Origin: Maylandia zebra
Lineage: Eukaryota; Chordata; Actinopteri; Cichliformes; Cichlidae
NCBI RefSeq assembly: GCF_041146795.1
Contig: NC_135175.1
Coordinates: 37,230,169 to 37,294,168, forward strand
Length of the DNA: 64,000 nt
Direction: 5' to 3'
A program made the position numbers and the translations under genes. Positions 1 through 14,733 of the stretch are shown here, piece after piece. The stretch's first letter is position 1. Each line of letters opens with the position of its first letter. The notes beneath the pieces were generated by a model. That model was not told where the DNA came from, searched no databases, and saw nothing but the letters and a program-made list of their open reading frames with translations.

Positions 1-1229
<1,229 letters not shown>

Positions 1230-1435
1230 GCTGCTGTGAGTGTTTGCCGCCCCCTGCTGGACGTCCCGCCTCATCACACCGAGCGCGTCATTGTCGTCCA
1301 TAAACTTTATTTAAAAGTTCAAAGTGCGCATTAGTTGACATTTTGGAAGCAGGATGAGCCAATCACAGCCTGCTCCTCCTCCTCTCTTTCATTCTCTGTG
1401 CTCTGAACAGCAGCGATCTCATTTACGCACATTAC

Positions 1436-1643
1436 GTGAACGTAGCACAGACTCCGGTTACCGGGGCTGCGTCAGCTGTTTCTATTTTCTCCATCTCGCC
1501 CTCCGACCCGGAAGTGCTCGCGCACACACATATGCTCACGTACCCGCACGCAGAGCGTACGCGTTCCTCCCTCCATCACACACCGGACTCCGCTTCGACC
1601 ACCGACACCGAGCTCTGTGGGCCGGACCGAGCAGGACCGCGCC
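1436..1643 (+). promoter_or_regulatory. Probable actr3b promoter and 5' UTR
   Basis: GC-rich, CpG-containing sequence lies directly before the actr3b ATG. It holds an ETS-type CCGGAAGT string at 1508-1515, and a CRE-like TGACGTCA occurs just inside intron 1 near 1742. No TATA box is evident. The assignment rests on position and composition only. Confidence 0.5.
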
Positions 1644-4600
1644 ATGTCCCTGCAGCTGCCCCCGTGCGTGATAGACTGCGGGACCGGGTCAGGACAAGCG
1701 CACACACACACACACACATGCGCGCGCAGTGGCAGTACATGTGACGTCATGTGTTTTTGTGAACAGCATCATGTATGTGGATAAGATAGCCTTCATTAGT
1801 CCCACGCGTGGGAAATTAGTTTTGTTACAGCAGTGGACGGTGCAAAGTTGCATAGAAAAATTTGAGAAAAAACACTGGAATAATATATCATAAGGTACTG
1901 TACACAATAGAATAGAATAGAATAAAAATAAAATACTATATACAATCGAATAAAATAGAATACAAATGCTATATACAATATGAGTATAATACAACGATGC
2001 CAGAAAGAGTATTGCACTTAGTCTTGTTGCACATGTGTGGGTTTGTGTGTTTGATCAGTTGGAGTCTTTGTTGTGGAGTCTGACAGCAGGAAAGACCTGC
2101 GAAATCTCTCCGTCCCACACCGTGGGTGCTGCAGCCACTGAAGGAGCTGCTCAGTGCTGTCAGAGTCTCCTGCATGGGGTGGGAGATGTTGTCCAACAGG
2201 GATGACAGCTTAGCCCCCGTTCTCCTGTCACTCACCACCTCCACTGGGTCCAGAGTAGAGCAGGGCGATATGACCAAAAATATTTATCACCATATACATT
2301 TGAACATTTGCAATAACAATATAACTGACGATATAATTGACACTAGACAAAATACTTTACAACTCCACAACTTTATTAGTGCAAAAAACCCCATCAATGT
2401 ATTTTCACTTAAACAAGCAGCTGTTTTATGTGCATTAAAGTTATATAAAATGTAACAGTGCAAATGCAAATTCTTTGCTGACATTTCCAGTGGAAACCGG
2501 GCGACATATCCTCAGCATGACCATGTATAATATCCACAAAACTTAAAACGAGGTTATACACACACAATACGGTAACATTATATTGAAGCGCAGTACGTAT
2601 CACTCCGCGAGGCTCCGCCTACGATAGCCGTAATGCTCCGACAATCCATCAAGCAGTGCGGCTTCGTAGCTTAGCAAAGTTGTACTAAAACATTTAACAG
2701 ATTTTCGAGCGCCGTGCACATAAAATGGTTTCGAGGTCAGTAAACACAACCAGAGTTCATACATAAGGCGCACAGGATTATAAGGGGCTCTGTCGACTTT
2801 CAGAAAAATCAAAGGATTGATTTTAAGTGCGCCGTATTTTCCAAAAACACGGTAATAACGACGGCCCGCTAGCATGCGCTACCAAAAATAGTGCTTTGTT
2901 GTGTGTCTGACGGACGAAAGCTAAACCAGTTCCACACCAGTGAAGCTGCAGCATTCTTACAAACCAGTTCAGGTTCATCCGTTTCATTCAACGATCCACT
3001 TTCGCTCTTCTCGTTCTGCGTCGCCGCCATGTGGGTATGTAAACAAAGGCACTGCGCATGCGCGTTTTACCCAAATTCTATCGCAGTATTTCATTTTCCT
3101 ATCGTTGCCCAAAATTACACCGGTATTACCGTGAACGGTATGATATAGCCCAGCCCTAGTTCAGAGGGCATCCTAGAACAGAGCTGGCCCTTCTGATCAG
3201 CCTATTCAGTCTCTTCCTGTCCCCGGCAGAGATGCAGAGCAGACCACACCATAAAAGATGGCTGAGGCCACCACAGAGTCATAGAAGGTCTTCAGGAGTG
3301 GGCCCTCCACTCCAGAAGACCTGAGTCTCTGCAGCAGGTACAGCCTGCTCTGCCCTTTCCTGTAGAAGGCGTCTGAGTTATGAGTCCAGTCCAGTCTGTT
3401 GTTCAGATGAACACCAAGGTACCTGTAGCTGTCCACAGCCTCAATGTCCATACCCTGGATGTTCAGTGGTTGCAGTGGAGGATGCTTGTGCCTGTGGAAG
3501 TCTACCACCAGCTCCTTGGTTTTACTAGTGTTGATCTGGAGGTAGTTCAGCTGGCACCAGTCCACAAAGTCTTGAGTCAGTCCTCTGTACTCCTTGTCGT
3601 CCCCATCAGTGATGAGGCCGACTATTGCAGAGTCATCAGAGAACTTCTGCAGGAAGCACTGGGTGGAATTGTGGGAGAAGTCTGCAGTGTAGATGGTGAA
3701 GAGGAACGGAGCCAGAACCGTTCCCTGTGGGGCCCCCGTACTGCAGACGACCCTGTCCGACACACAGCCCTGAGTCCTCACATACTGTGGTCAGTCGGTG
3801 AGGTAGTCCAGAATCCATGCTGTGAGGTGATGGTCCACTCCAGAGTTCACCAGCTTGTCCTTCAGGACCGTGGGAAGAATGTTGTTGAAGGCACTGGAGA
3901 ACTCAAAGAACATGATTCTCACAGTGCTTCCAGCGGTCTCCAGGTGAGCGAGGGAACGATGTAGGAGGTGAATGACGGCATCATCCGCTCCAATGCCAGG
4001 CTGGTAGGCAAACTGAAGTGGGTCCAGTGATGAGCTTGTTAGGCGCCGAAGCTGAGCCAGGACCAGCCACTCCAGAGTCTTCATCAGGGGGGATGTCAGA
4101 GCCACACACAGGAGGTTTTCCAGAGCTGTGGGACTCTCCCCAGCCTCAGGCTCAGGTTGAAGAGGTGCTCCATCACCCCACACAGTTGGTCCGCGCAGGA
4201 CCTGACGACCCTTGAGCTGATGCCATCTGGACCCACAGCTTTCCTGGCTTTAATCCTCCGGAGTGAGTGTGCGTGTTTGTGTGTGTGTTTTTGTACGCGC
4301 GCGTGCTTGTGTTTACAGGGACAGATTACCAAAATAAAAGCTGGCTCATGGAATCATCCATCAGTGGGTGGAGGTAAACGCGCTGTGATGATCAGGTGGT
4401 TGGAGCAGGTGAGGGGCTGATGGCGGTGCTTACACTGAGCTCCAGCTGTTCCACATGTTCATCCAGCTGCTGCTGTGGGAGCTGCTGGTTGGGTGGAGGT
4501 TCAGGTGAAGTTGTGGACCAGTCTGTGCGCGATCTATTCTGGGCCACAGTGTGAATGTGGGACAGCTGCACACTGACCCCCCTCCCCCTGTTCAGAATCA

Positions 4601-7600
4601 GAGATCACGTGATCTCCTTCAGCCTCGACGTCGGTCCATGCCCCCGAGCCAAGGTGACATCGTGGGGTCGTTTAGAAATAGCTCACGGCTGCAGGCGTTT
4701 AAAGGGTGACGCTGAGCTGACTGTCAGCCGTGAACGCACGCATAACAGCCAAAAACACTCAGAGCAGGTCCCAGATCAGTTTGGTCTGGCTTTGGAGAGG
4801 GATCCCAGGGTCCAGGGTCAGGTATTAGAACTGATCCCAGGGTCCAGGGTCAGGTATTAGAACTGATCCCAGGGTCAGGTATTAGACGTGTGGGTCTATC
4901 CAGCAATCACAGCCAGTTCAGTTCATTTTTAATCTTTCATGATTTATTTGTCAGAACTCAGTTTAATGGAACAAGATGTCATTTTTTTTGTTCGTGTTTT
5001 TTTGATGTAGTGAAAATACTACAGTTACTTTACAGTTACTACAGTTACTTTAGGTACTTTTCCCTTGTGATGAGGTAAAAGGATATCATCCTAAGGACAG
5101 GTCTGCAGTAAAAATGAGTCAAACACTGTGAGTGTCGTCAGGCAAACGCTCCTGAAGTCAAACTGCTGAAATGATGTTTCGGTGCTTTGTATCTGCAGGT
5201 CCTGATTATTGTTACTGTTGCTCATCATTTTCTACATGAACTGAATATTTACATAGAGGTCAAAGACAAAGCAGTAATCGGTCACGCCTCTGTTTGCTGA
5301 CTCATTTCCTGATGTTTTATCAATGTTTTATGTGCAAAACTGAATTTATAAATGTCTGCTGGGAGTCACTCCACTGTTTTCCACAGAGGCCGTATTTGGA
5401 CCCACAGCCAGATGTTAAGAACCTTTATGTCTAACTGTTGTTTCTGTCTGTGTGGCTGCAGATACACAAAGATCGGCTATGCAGGAAACACCGAGCCACA
5501 GTTCATCATGCCGTCCTGTAAGCATCTCACAGCAACGACGGACAGACAGTTAAGGTTAAGTTAGGTTCACTTTCTGTTTCTAAAGCTCAAAGTGAACCTA
5601 ACTCTGCGTCTTCATCAGTTCTTCCACATAAGTATAAAAATATAAGTCTTTATCTAACCAGAGAAGCTTAAATCTAATCACATCTTTGAAATGACCAAAC
5701 AAACAGTTTTAGGTTCAGAGCAGCCCTCTGATAGGCTGCAGCCTCTCTAAACTGGGTAAATGTTTGATAAAAATGGATGAATGGTAGTTCAAGGCTTTGT
5801 CAGTAGAAGGTGTGAATGAGTACACCACATTATCCACAGCATAGTAATGAATAGAGCCGCTGTTAGTCAGTGATACCAGGTTATTTGAGAACCAGGTGAA
5901 TAGGTCAGAGCCAAGTACTGACCCCTGTGGAACACCTTTTGTCCCAGTTCTCCAAATAAGATAACTGTGACATGAGTTCCAAGTCAGAACCAACCAGTCT
6001 AAAGCTGCATACACACTGGAAGGTATTCTCAGTAACGAGTGAACCATCTTTGGCCACTTCAAGCGCACGTGGATGAAGAAAGGGCCGCTGATGTGAAGTG
6101 TGCAGATCTGTGATGTTCTCTCCTCAACTTGGAGGCGAGCAACTCAAGGGTCTACCCAATGACAGCGAAGAATACCACTGAGTGGTAAATACATTAGAGG
6201 GTCACCTAGGCAACCGGAGCCTGGAACGCTTTGAAGTGGTCGGCTACAAAACAGTATGTGATGGGCCAACTGGTTCCAGCGTGGACTTAAATGTGAGAGC
6301 TTTATGGTCCAATGCTGCACACTCCACCACATCATTAACCTCCTCACACGCTGCGTCAAGTCTAAAGGCAAACAGGTTCCAGATATCAGACTAAAACTGG
6401 ACCAACCGAAGGTTTCGGAGCGGGCGACAGTTTGGATATGAGGTTGTGCTTTCATCACGGCCTCTATCACCTCCTTCATGGAGTTACTCAGCTCAGTTTC
6501 ATGTATACACCAACAGTCAGCTGAAGGCTGCTTTGATGACTGATTTCCCATCATGCAGCATGTCAGCGCTTCGTTACCCACATGTGTAAATGTGCCAACA
6601 GGAGGCGATCCTGGTTATGTACTGCTGCAGACTTTCACAGTTAATAAATGTGTGAGATTACTGTGCATTACACACTGATGCACTGCAGGCTCTCCCTGTG
6701 AGCAATGCAGACGGTCAGGTTAGGGAGGAACTGCTCCACATGTCTGTTCCTCTGTCAGCTGCAGACTCAACAAACCGTGTGTTTAACCCCCCACTCCGGT
6801 GAAACCATCCTAGTCTGACAAAACGTCCTACCCGTGTTATAATTTGACAGTGACTTGCTACTAAACCTAACCAAAACCATAACCTTAAGAAGTATTCCGG
6901 ATGGGTGAAAGAAAGAGAAGTTAATTCGGCGTTGGTGTAGTGCGCATGCGCCACGTCTGCGCAGAAACATTGGGTAGGATGTTTTTTCAGGTAGGATGGA
7001 TTCCCAGAACACCGGCACATAGTGCTTTGAGTAGCCATAATAAACTTTTCAATGGTTTATTCTGCTGTAACCAGTGAAAGCCGTGACTCATGTATGTTTA
7101 TGGTTGTGTTAATGGCATGCACCAGGTATCGCAATCAAGGAGTCGGCCAGCGTGGGAGAGCAGGCCCAGAGGAGGCTCGTACGAGGAGTCGATGACCTGG
7201 ACTTCTACATCGGCGACGAAGCCGTAGACAAACCCAACTATGCAACCAAGGTAGGAAAAGGAAAAGAAGCAGGACCCTGTTTGTGCAACGAGATGTAAAT
7301 GAAACCTGATGGTTTGGTCTGCTGCTGTTCTCCGTCCTTTGCTGTTTAGTGGCCAATCCGACACGGGATGGTGGAGGACTGGGACCTGATGGAGAAGTTT
7401 ATGGAGCAGGTCATCTTCAAGTACCTGCGAGCTGAACCTGAGGACCACAGCTTCCTCATGGTACACTCTCACAGTGTTTGTGTTGATTCTGTTTCATTCT
7501 CCAGGAAGTTCTTCAGCTCTTTGACTGAAGGTAACACTGATGAGGACTTAGTGCCGTTGCTACAGTTACCGGCAGTTTAAAATCCACTGTTAAACCGAAC

Positions 7601-8594
7601 CTCGAGCTGAGAGCAGGATCCTGAGCCCACGGTCACCAAAGCGCTCGCTCGTAGGGGTCATGTGACTGTCGAGCTTTTATCAGCATTATCCGGTTGTTCA
7701 GTCTGACGTCACTAGCCGTGTCTGGGCCTAAACTCCGCTGCAGGTCCATATATCAAACGATCACTATGGCATTACTGAGAGTTGAAAAACTGTCTAAAGT
7801 CTTTCATCTTTAATAAAATGATCAGCGTTCTGCTCTACCAGGTGTAACAATTGAGTTTAACATCCAGGCATCCATGAAAACGGAATTTATGACATTTAAC
7901 GGAGTTAGAAGTTAGCAGGGAGTTAGCTCGCTAGCTTCTATCTAACTACAATATAGCATGTCCTGACTGCGGGGTTTTGGAAACAAATTCAAACGTACAT
8001 CTCTGTCATCACTTCCAGCATAAATGAAGACAGAAAACTAAACAGCAGTGACGTTTGTAGGGTTACTGAAGTTGGGCTAGCTGGTTGATGTGCTACGTGA
8101 CCGCTAGCGACACAGCTATGTTAGCATAATATAAACAAGCTAACTTTTTTTCCACTCGATAAAAGTTAACGTGAGTGTTCTCGGTGGTCAGGAACAAATG
8201 TAATCGCATGGCAGGATGCTGTAAAAGGACCAAACTTCAGCCAGGAGAACAACTGAGATAATCCATCCACAATACGAGGTTAGTCATTCATATACTGCTG
8301 CATGGGCTGGGCTGTAGTTACATCCTAAGGTTTTAAAAACTGAGCTTAAATAAATGATTAGCGGTAATAAAAGCCGAGGGAGGTCAACAGTGATCACTGA
8401 CTGTTTTAGGAGCTTTTTGAGATCAAATAGAAGAAAATACAAAACATTAAATATGTTAACAACACAAAAGCCATATTAAACGCAGACTACTTTAGACCCG
8501 GAAGCAGGATTCGTCACGTCATCACTGAACAACCGGATTGTAGCGTCCTTGCCTCACAGTGTCACGGATTTGATGTGTGTGTGTGTGTGTGTGT

Positions 8595-8628
<34 letters not shown>

Positions 8629-8683
8629 CTGTGTGCATGTGTGTGTGTGTGTGTCTGTGTGTGTGTGTCTGTGTGCATGTGTG

Positions 8684-8717
<34 letters not shown>

Positions 8718-9180
8718 TGTGTGCATGTGTGTGTGTGTGTGTCTGTGTGCATGTGTGTGTGTGTGTGTCTGTGTGTGTGTGTCTGTGTGCATGTGTGTGT
8801 GTGTGTGTCTGTGTGTCTGTGTGTCTGTGTGTGTCTGTGTGCATGTGTGTGTGTGTCTGTGTGTGTGTGTCTGTGTGTGTGTGTGTGTGTGTCTGTGTGT
8901 GTGTGTGTGTGTGTCTGTGTGTGTGTGTCTGTGTGCATGTGTGTGTGTCTGTGTGTGTGTGTGTGTCTGTGTCTGTGTGTGTGTGTCTGTGTGCATGTGT
9001 GTGTGTCTGTGTGTGTCTGTGTGTGTGTGTCTGTGTGTGTGTGTCTGTGTGTGTGTGTGTGTCTGTGTCTGTGTGTGTGTGTCTGTGTGCATGTGTGTGT
9101 GTCTGTCTGTGTCTGTGTGCATGTGTGTGTGTGTGTGTCTGTGTGTGTGTGTCTGTGTGCATGTGTGTGTGTGTGTGTCT

Positions 9181-9219
<39 letters not shown>

Positions 9220-9521
9220 TGTGTGCATGTGTGTGTGTCTGTCTGTGTCTGTGTGCATGTGTGTGTGTGTGTGTCTGTGTGTGTGTGTCTGTGTGCATGT
9301 GTGTGTGTGTGTGTCTGTGTCTGTGTCTGTGTGTGTGTGTCTGTGTGTGTGTGTGTGTGTGTGTGTCTCTGTGTGTGTGTGTGTGTGTGTGTGTTGTGTC
9401 TGTGTGCATGTGTGTGTGTCTGTGTGTGTGTCTGTGTGTGTGTGTCTCTGTGTGTGTGTGTGTGTGTGTGTGTCTGTGTGCATGTGTGTGTGTCTGTGTG
9501 TGTGTGTGTCTGTGTGTGTGT

Positions 9522-9556
<35 letters not shown>

Positions 9557-12500
9557 CAGACAGAGCCTCCTCTCAACACTCCAGAGAACAGGGAGTACTT
9601 GGCTGAGATCATGTTTGAGACCTTCAACATACCTGGACTCTACATCGCAGTACAGGTGAGACGCGCTGATATCCTTAAACAGCTTCCAGGACATTCCAGA
9701 ATCCTGGGGAAGGTTCCAGGACCCTGTGGCGTAAAGTACGTCTCTCCATCAGGCGGTGCTGGCGTTGGCGGCGTCCTGGACATCCCGGCAGGTGGGACAG
9801 AGGACTCTGACCGGCATCGTCATTGACAGCGGAGACGGCGTCACACACGCCATCCCCGTGGTGAGAAACACACCCACCTGAAACAGAGGGGGCGGGGTTT
9901 GAGCCTCTCTGCTGACTGACCGGTCGGCTCATGTGTCACAGGCTGAGGGCTACGTGATTGGCAGCTGTATAAAACACATCCCCATAGCAGGGCGGGACAT
10001 CACCTTCTTCATCCAGCAGCTTCTTAGAGACCGAGAGGTGGGGATCCCACCGGAGCAGTCTCTGGAGACCGCCAAGGCCGTGAAGGTACCACAGTGATCC
10101 TCCACTGCTGTCCTCCTGTCTGTACTTCTGTGTACTTTAGTGTGTATTTGTGTGTACTTATGAGTGTAGGAGCGATACTGTTACATCTGTCCGGACATCG
10201 TGAAGGAGTTCACAAAGTATGACTCTGACCCAGGAAAGTGGATCAAACAGTACCGAGGAGTCAACGCCATCAGTAAGACCGCCTTCCACATTGACGTGGG
10301 CTACGAACGCTTCCTAGGCCCTGAGATCTTCTTCCACCCCGAGGTTACAACAAAGTCTTTTTTTATTTACATTTTGCTCCAATCTATTTTCATTCAGTCA
10401 ACAAAAATGAATAAAAGTAACAAATTAACTGAGCTTCATATAGTTTGAAAATGTAAAGGCTCAAGAACAGAACCCTGAGGAACCCCGCAGCTTCTCTGTT
10501 CTAATGCCTGCACATGCTGATAAAAACAAAAGAGCATAAATAATAATACCTGACATGTGAATGTGTGCTTTCCAGTTTGCTAATCCAGACTTCATGCAGC
10601 CTATCTCTGATGTCGTTGATGAGGTCATCCAGAGCTGTCCAATTGATGTGCGCAGACCGCTCTACAAGGTAATTCACAAGGATGTAATTGTTACAAACGC
10701 ACACGTGGTTGTTATATCTCTTCGCGTATTTGTGTAAAAACCACTGTGAGTTTTGGATGAGTTCTGATAAGTTACATCCATCCATCCATTTTCTTGACAA
10801 CTTATCCAGTTCAGGGTCGTTGGTGGGTGGGGGCGTGGAGCTGGAGCCCCTCCCAGCTAGTACCGCGGTACAACACACCCTGTACAAGTTCAGGGTCAAA
10901 GTCTGTGCACTGTGTGACTTATATTAAAGTATCTTCATCTGTGTTGCAGAAGCCACCAGCCGAGGTTCTCAGACTGTCGACCTCTTTGTGTCTCTGACAG
11001 TCAGAAGTGAAAGACGAGCTGTTTGTGATGCTTTGCAGGCAGCTGGAGCTGTTCATACCTAAACGTGTGTCGGGACGTGTTTCTGGAGCTAGCTTACAGC
11101 TAGCATTCGTAGTTCTAAAAACTCTTTGAGTAAGAGTGAAGACATCATTTTGTCTGAGACCTGCAGAGGGCAGTTCAAGGGTTTGGTTAGAATACGGGTC
11201 AGGTTTGGCACAGGCCGCTTTGCAGAACCTAAAAAAATGTATTAAAGTGAATTTCACATTAAAAGCATCACATAAATAACCAAACTAAAAGAAAAACAAA
11301 TGGAGAAGAACTTTAAACTGAAGAAGTGTATTTGTTGTGAATGACTGAGGCTGAGGGTTTGCTGAAGCTGTGTGAGTCTTCTGTGTCCAACAGAACATCG
11401 TGCTGTCTGGAGGTTCCACCATGTTCAGAGACTTTGGCCGGCGGCTGCAGAGGGACCTGAAGAGGGTGGTGGACGCTCGGCTGAAGCTGAGCGAAGAGCT
11501 GAGCGGAGGACGGATAAAGGTGAGCCTGACCAGCGAGTGCAGGCCGATCCAGACCTTTATGACCTGAACACATCTGGAAGAAGAGGTTTTTAACATTGGT
11601 CAGCTTCAGGTAAAGCTTTTCTTTGTTTGTGTGGAACTTTTCAGTCAAAAGGCTGAAACTGGTCCCCACTGAGCTCCTCCACAGTCCAGATCAGTGCTGG
11701 TCCCATGGTGGTCCCAGCTGGAATCACCTTCCTATTAATAGCAGAGGTGGGAATTAACAAAGTGCAAATACCTTGTACTTAAGTAGAATTTTCAGCTGAG
11801 TACTTTCTACTCCTTACATTTTCGAACAGGATCATGACTTTAGGTTTATCTGTAGTTTATACTCTGGGTTTAAAGTGGAGTGCAGGTTTCCGTATGTTTA
11901 GCATTTAGCTAGCCCTACTGAAGAGGAGCGAGCAAAACTTTTGTACTGTCAGGTAATTTGAAATGCAGCTAACAAACATCAGCAAACACACAAACTGTCT
12001 GTGTGCAGTTTATCTCACAGTGTGCTAAAGGTCCAGCTGCTTGTTTCACTGGGAGAGAAAAGACAGAGAGCTAAGTTCATTCAGAGATGGAGAAAGATAA
12101 GAAAGAAGGACAGGAGAGGAAGAAGAGAGCTTAGAGTTAAAGGGAAGGGTGCTCATTTAAAGCTCACATAGAAGTCCTCATGTTGTTAAACCTGCTGAGG
12201 CAGACTAACTGTGTTATTTAAAGGCTGCAGGTTAGTGCAGCATAAACAGGTGAGTTTGTACTGTGATGGCTTTAAAGTAAAGACCAGCGTGTGACTGCTG
12301 CACAGTGACTGTCTTATATAAAGATAGCATAAACTGTCAGTGTAGAGGATGAAATCAACCAGGACAACTCAGGAAACATCTGCTCACATCTGGTTGAATC
12401 CAGGTGTGTACATCCACAGAGAGCAGCAGATCAGCTGATCACAGCCTGCACACTAAGAACATCTACTGGAGCTCTCAGTAGAAATGATTGTGAGTTTGGT

Positions 12501-13467
12501 TCTTTTCCCCACACTGAGCCATGACAGCTGACTTTAGGTTCCCCACCTGCTGAATCCACTTCACCCTCTGACTGTGCTTGTGTTCCTGGTTAGAAACAAA
12601 GTCCTTCCCTCTACAACGGAGGCAACAGAAAAAATAAATATATTTTTATTTTCCCTCCTGCTCATCTTCTACTTACCTGACTCAAGCTGAGTACATTTAT
12701 TAGAATTAAAATTCAGGTTAAAATTATTACATTAATAAAAAATGTGGTAGAAATGTTCTTCAAGGAACTTTCTTCCTCTGAGTACGTTTCAGAGCCGTTA
12801 CTTTTCACTTTTATTTGAGTAAAGAATTTGAATCAGTACTTGAACTTACAGGAGTATTTTTTAACAGTAGGTTCTGTACTTGTACTTGTCTGTAGTTTTG
12901 CCACCTGTGATTAATAGTCACCAGATCCTGGTGCAGCTGATAACAGCACAGAGCAGAGTTAAGCTTTAATGTTACAGCCTTTACCTGGATGGCATTTAAC
13001 TGGATCACTGGTTTGTTCCCAGTTTCTTTGTGATGTGAATCATTTATATGCAGATGACGTGTTTTTGTGTGTTGGCAGCCGAAGCCGATGGAGGTTCAGG
13101 TCGTCTCACATCACATGCAGCGTTACGCCGTCTGGTTCGGAGGCTCTATGTTGGCGTCCACGGTAACCAAAAGTTTTGTGTTCTTCTACTTTCACACAAA
13201 GCATTTCCCTAAACAACATGTGGCTGGAGGAAATGAGCCTGCTCAGTAAACTCTTTCCTGACGAGTTTATGGTTTCAGGTCTTAGTGAATAAAATATGCA
13301 TTCAGTTTATAACTGATGGCCTGTCTGGAGAGACCAGGAACCTTTGTTGACACTGTGTGTTGTGTTTGCAGCCGGAGTTTTTCCAGGTGTGTCACTCGAA
13401 GAAGGACTACGACGAGATCGGGCCGAGCATCTGTCGACACAACCCCGTGTTTGGCATCATGTCCTGA
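1644..13467 (+). CDS. Actin-related protein 3B (Arp2/3 complex subunit), 12 exons
   Basis: This gene encodes one of the two actin-related subunits of the Arp2/3 complex, which nucleates branched actin filaments in the cytoplasm. Coding exons: 1644-1687, 5462-5517, 7126-7250, 7350-7460, 9560-9655, 9753-9860, 9942-10085, 10170-10343, 10576-10668, 11394-11519, 13079-13162 and 13372-13467. All junctions are GT-AG and in phase, giving 418 codons, the usual Arp3 length. The actin fold is visible: the N-terminal phosphate loop ([14 protein letters not shown]), the second nucleotide loop (IDSGDGVTH), [11 protein letters not shown], and the C-terminal [10 protein letters not shown] and [29 protein letters not shown] and PEFFQVCH fit ACTR3B better than ACTR3 (from memory of the human proteins). 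The start was chosen because the first codons (MSLQLPPC) align with the family N-terminus. Exon 5 follows a ~980-bp GT array directly. Introns 1 and 10 carry transposons. No defect is seen, so it is probably functional. Confidence 0.95.
1781..4262 (-). mobile_element. Rex1/Babar-type LINE, 5'-truncated, with nested MITE
   Basis: Reading on the minus strand, 4262 down to 3206 encodes broken reverse transcriptase: a start resembling [10 protein letters not shown], then [22 protein letters not shown] (the catalytic double Asp) and [14 protein letters not shown]. These are typical of the Rex1 clade of fish. The coding region is split between two frames near 3785. A 3' UTR follows at 2255-1781, ending in the 'aagatagccttcattagtccc' type of tail shared by such elements. 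The element sits in actr3b intron 1, antisense to the gene, and is interrupted by a hAT-like MITE at 2256-3158. It is dead. Confidence 0.85.
2256..3158. mobile_element. hAT-like MITE inserted in the Rex1 LINE
   Basis: The left end reads TAGAGCAGGGCGATATG; the right end, reversed, reads CTAGGGCTGGGC-TATATCAT. The flanking octamers GTCCAGAG (2248-2255) and GTTCAGAG (3159-3166) match at 7 of 8 bases, as expected for an 8-bp hAT target duplication. Removing the element rejoins the LINE 3' UTR. No transposase was seen inside. Confidence 0.82.
4801..4886. repeat. Short tandem repeat, ~32-bp unit
   Basis: A unit beginning 'gatcccagggtccagggtca' recurs nearly three times, the last copy lacking the inner 'gtccag' step. 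It lies in actr3b intron 1. Confidence 0.8.
5715..6068 (-). mobile_element. LINE reverse transcriptase remnant
   Basis: On the minus strand a decayed reverse transcriptase fragment shows GVPQGSVLG followed by LF, then a degraded YAVDN in place of Y-A-D-D and [11 protein letters not shown]. The catalytic second Asp is lost. Further decayed sequence of the same element probably extends to about 6580. It lies in actr3b intron 2. Confidence 0.7.
8573..9557. repeat. ~980-bp GT-rich microsatellite abutting actr3b exon 5
   Basis: This is a continuous (GT)n array broken by TCTG and GCATGT interruptions arranged at higher-order intervals (the phrase 'gtctgtgtgcatgtgtgtgt' recurs many times). It runs straight into the exon 5 acceptor (tgtgtgcag|ACAGAG), so that acceptor has no ordinary pyrimidine tract. 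The long open frames on both strands (poly Cys-Val, poly Thr-His) are artefacts of the repeat. Confidence 0.97.
11742..12909. mobile_element. hAT-like MITE with perfect 8-bp TSD
   Basis: The left end reads CAGAGGTGGGAATTAAC and the right end, reversed, CACAGGTGGCAAAACT. The element is bracketed by identical octamers ATTAATAG at 11734-11741 and 12910-12917. The terminal 'acttaagtagaattttca' and its relatives are widespread in fish genomes. It lies in actr3b intron 10 and carries no transposase. Confidence 0.9.
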
Positions 13468-14702
13468 TGACAGCGGCGAGCCCATCGGCCCGCTAACCTG
13501 TTAGCCTGCTAGCAACCAGCCACTCAGCCATTAGCCTGATAGTTTTTTGCCCTTCTCAGTTTTCACCTATGAAGCTGCTAACCTGTTAGCGGGCTAGCTC
13601 AGCATCATCAAGCACATGGAGAACGTGAAGCACAAAGGCAGTTAGAGAGCAAGACAAAGTTTGCAGTGGTTTTGTTTTGATAAATTTACTCCACAGAGAA
13701 AAAAACGTCTTCAAGCAACTTAAAGAAGTCCAGACGCTTTTCTTTGCAAGCTCCTTTGTCCACAGAGAAGAATTTTACCGAGAACAAGAGGAGCTGCAGG
13801 AGACCTGGTGTAGCTAGCCAACCTTCTTCCAACACGTAGCAGTGCTAATAGAGATCCTCCGAAGCTGAGGCTGTTGTCCCGACAGCAGATAGAGATAAAT
13901 ATGGCGCCTGCTCGCCTCTCATCCTCATTTCGGCCTCTTATCAAACACAAGCCGCCGCTCTGTGCTGAAGCTGGCGACGGTGGATTTAACAGGACAAGCC
14001 TCTGGATGTTTTCTGTCACTCGGCATTTATGTCAGCATGTTTGTGGCCCTGCTATAACGATCAGACTCACACTGAATCTCACTGACTTTTTGTCTCTAAA
14101 CTAGGAAAAGCTCTAAAATCCGTCTCTTCGTCTTTCGGACAGTGTCGTAGACAGACAGAAAATAATTTTCTTTGGTGGTGATGGTCTCATTTTCTCTCTA
14201 GCAGCACAATCAGGTGTAGTTTTGAGCGCTGCAGCCTGCAGAGGGCGCCAATGGTGTCAGGACAGCGACGCAGTGTGACGTCACAATCAAAGGGGACCTG
14301 TTCTGCTTTTTCTCGTTTTCTGGTACAAGAGTAAAGTCATAGTCTCTGATGTTGAGATGAAACACCACCCATGTGTCAGATAACGAGCTCATCACCACAC
14401 TGGCTTCCTGAAATTTCTGTTTGCTCCAGTCTCACAGTGATGGAGTGATGTTGGTCTGAACATCACTCTCTGGGTCTACGGCCCCAAGATCCCCCCAAAA
14501 ACCACCAGACAGAATACAAAGGGAGAGTAAATCTATTCATGTTAACATATAAAGGGTATTTTGTGACTTTAGATATAAGAGACATGACTGTGGCTCAGCA
14601 TGAGCATTTATTTTTTGGATTAGCGTGAGCCGGGAAGAGGCTCCAAATGATTCTGGGTCATGGATTTAGTTTTTAATGTGGTCAGGCTCTATATTTGTAA
14701 AA

Positions 14703-14733
<31 letters not shown>

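Noticed and set aside
8522-9826. Six open frames of 186-425 codons on both strands (poly Thr-His and poly Cys-Val)
   Set aside because: They are translations of the GT microsatellite, open in every frame because the repeat lacks stop codons.
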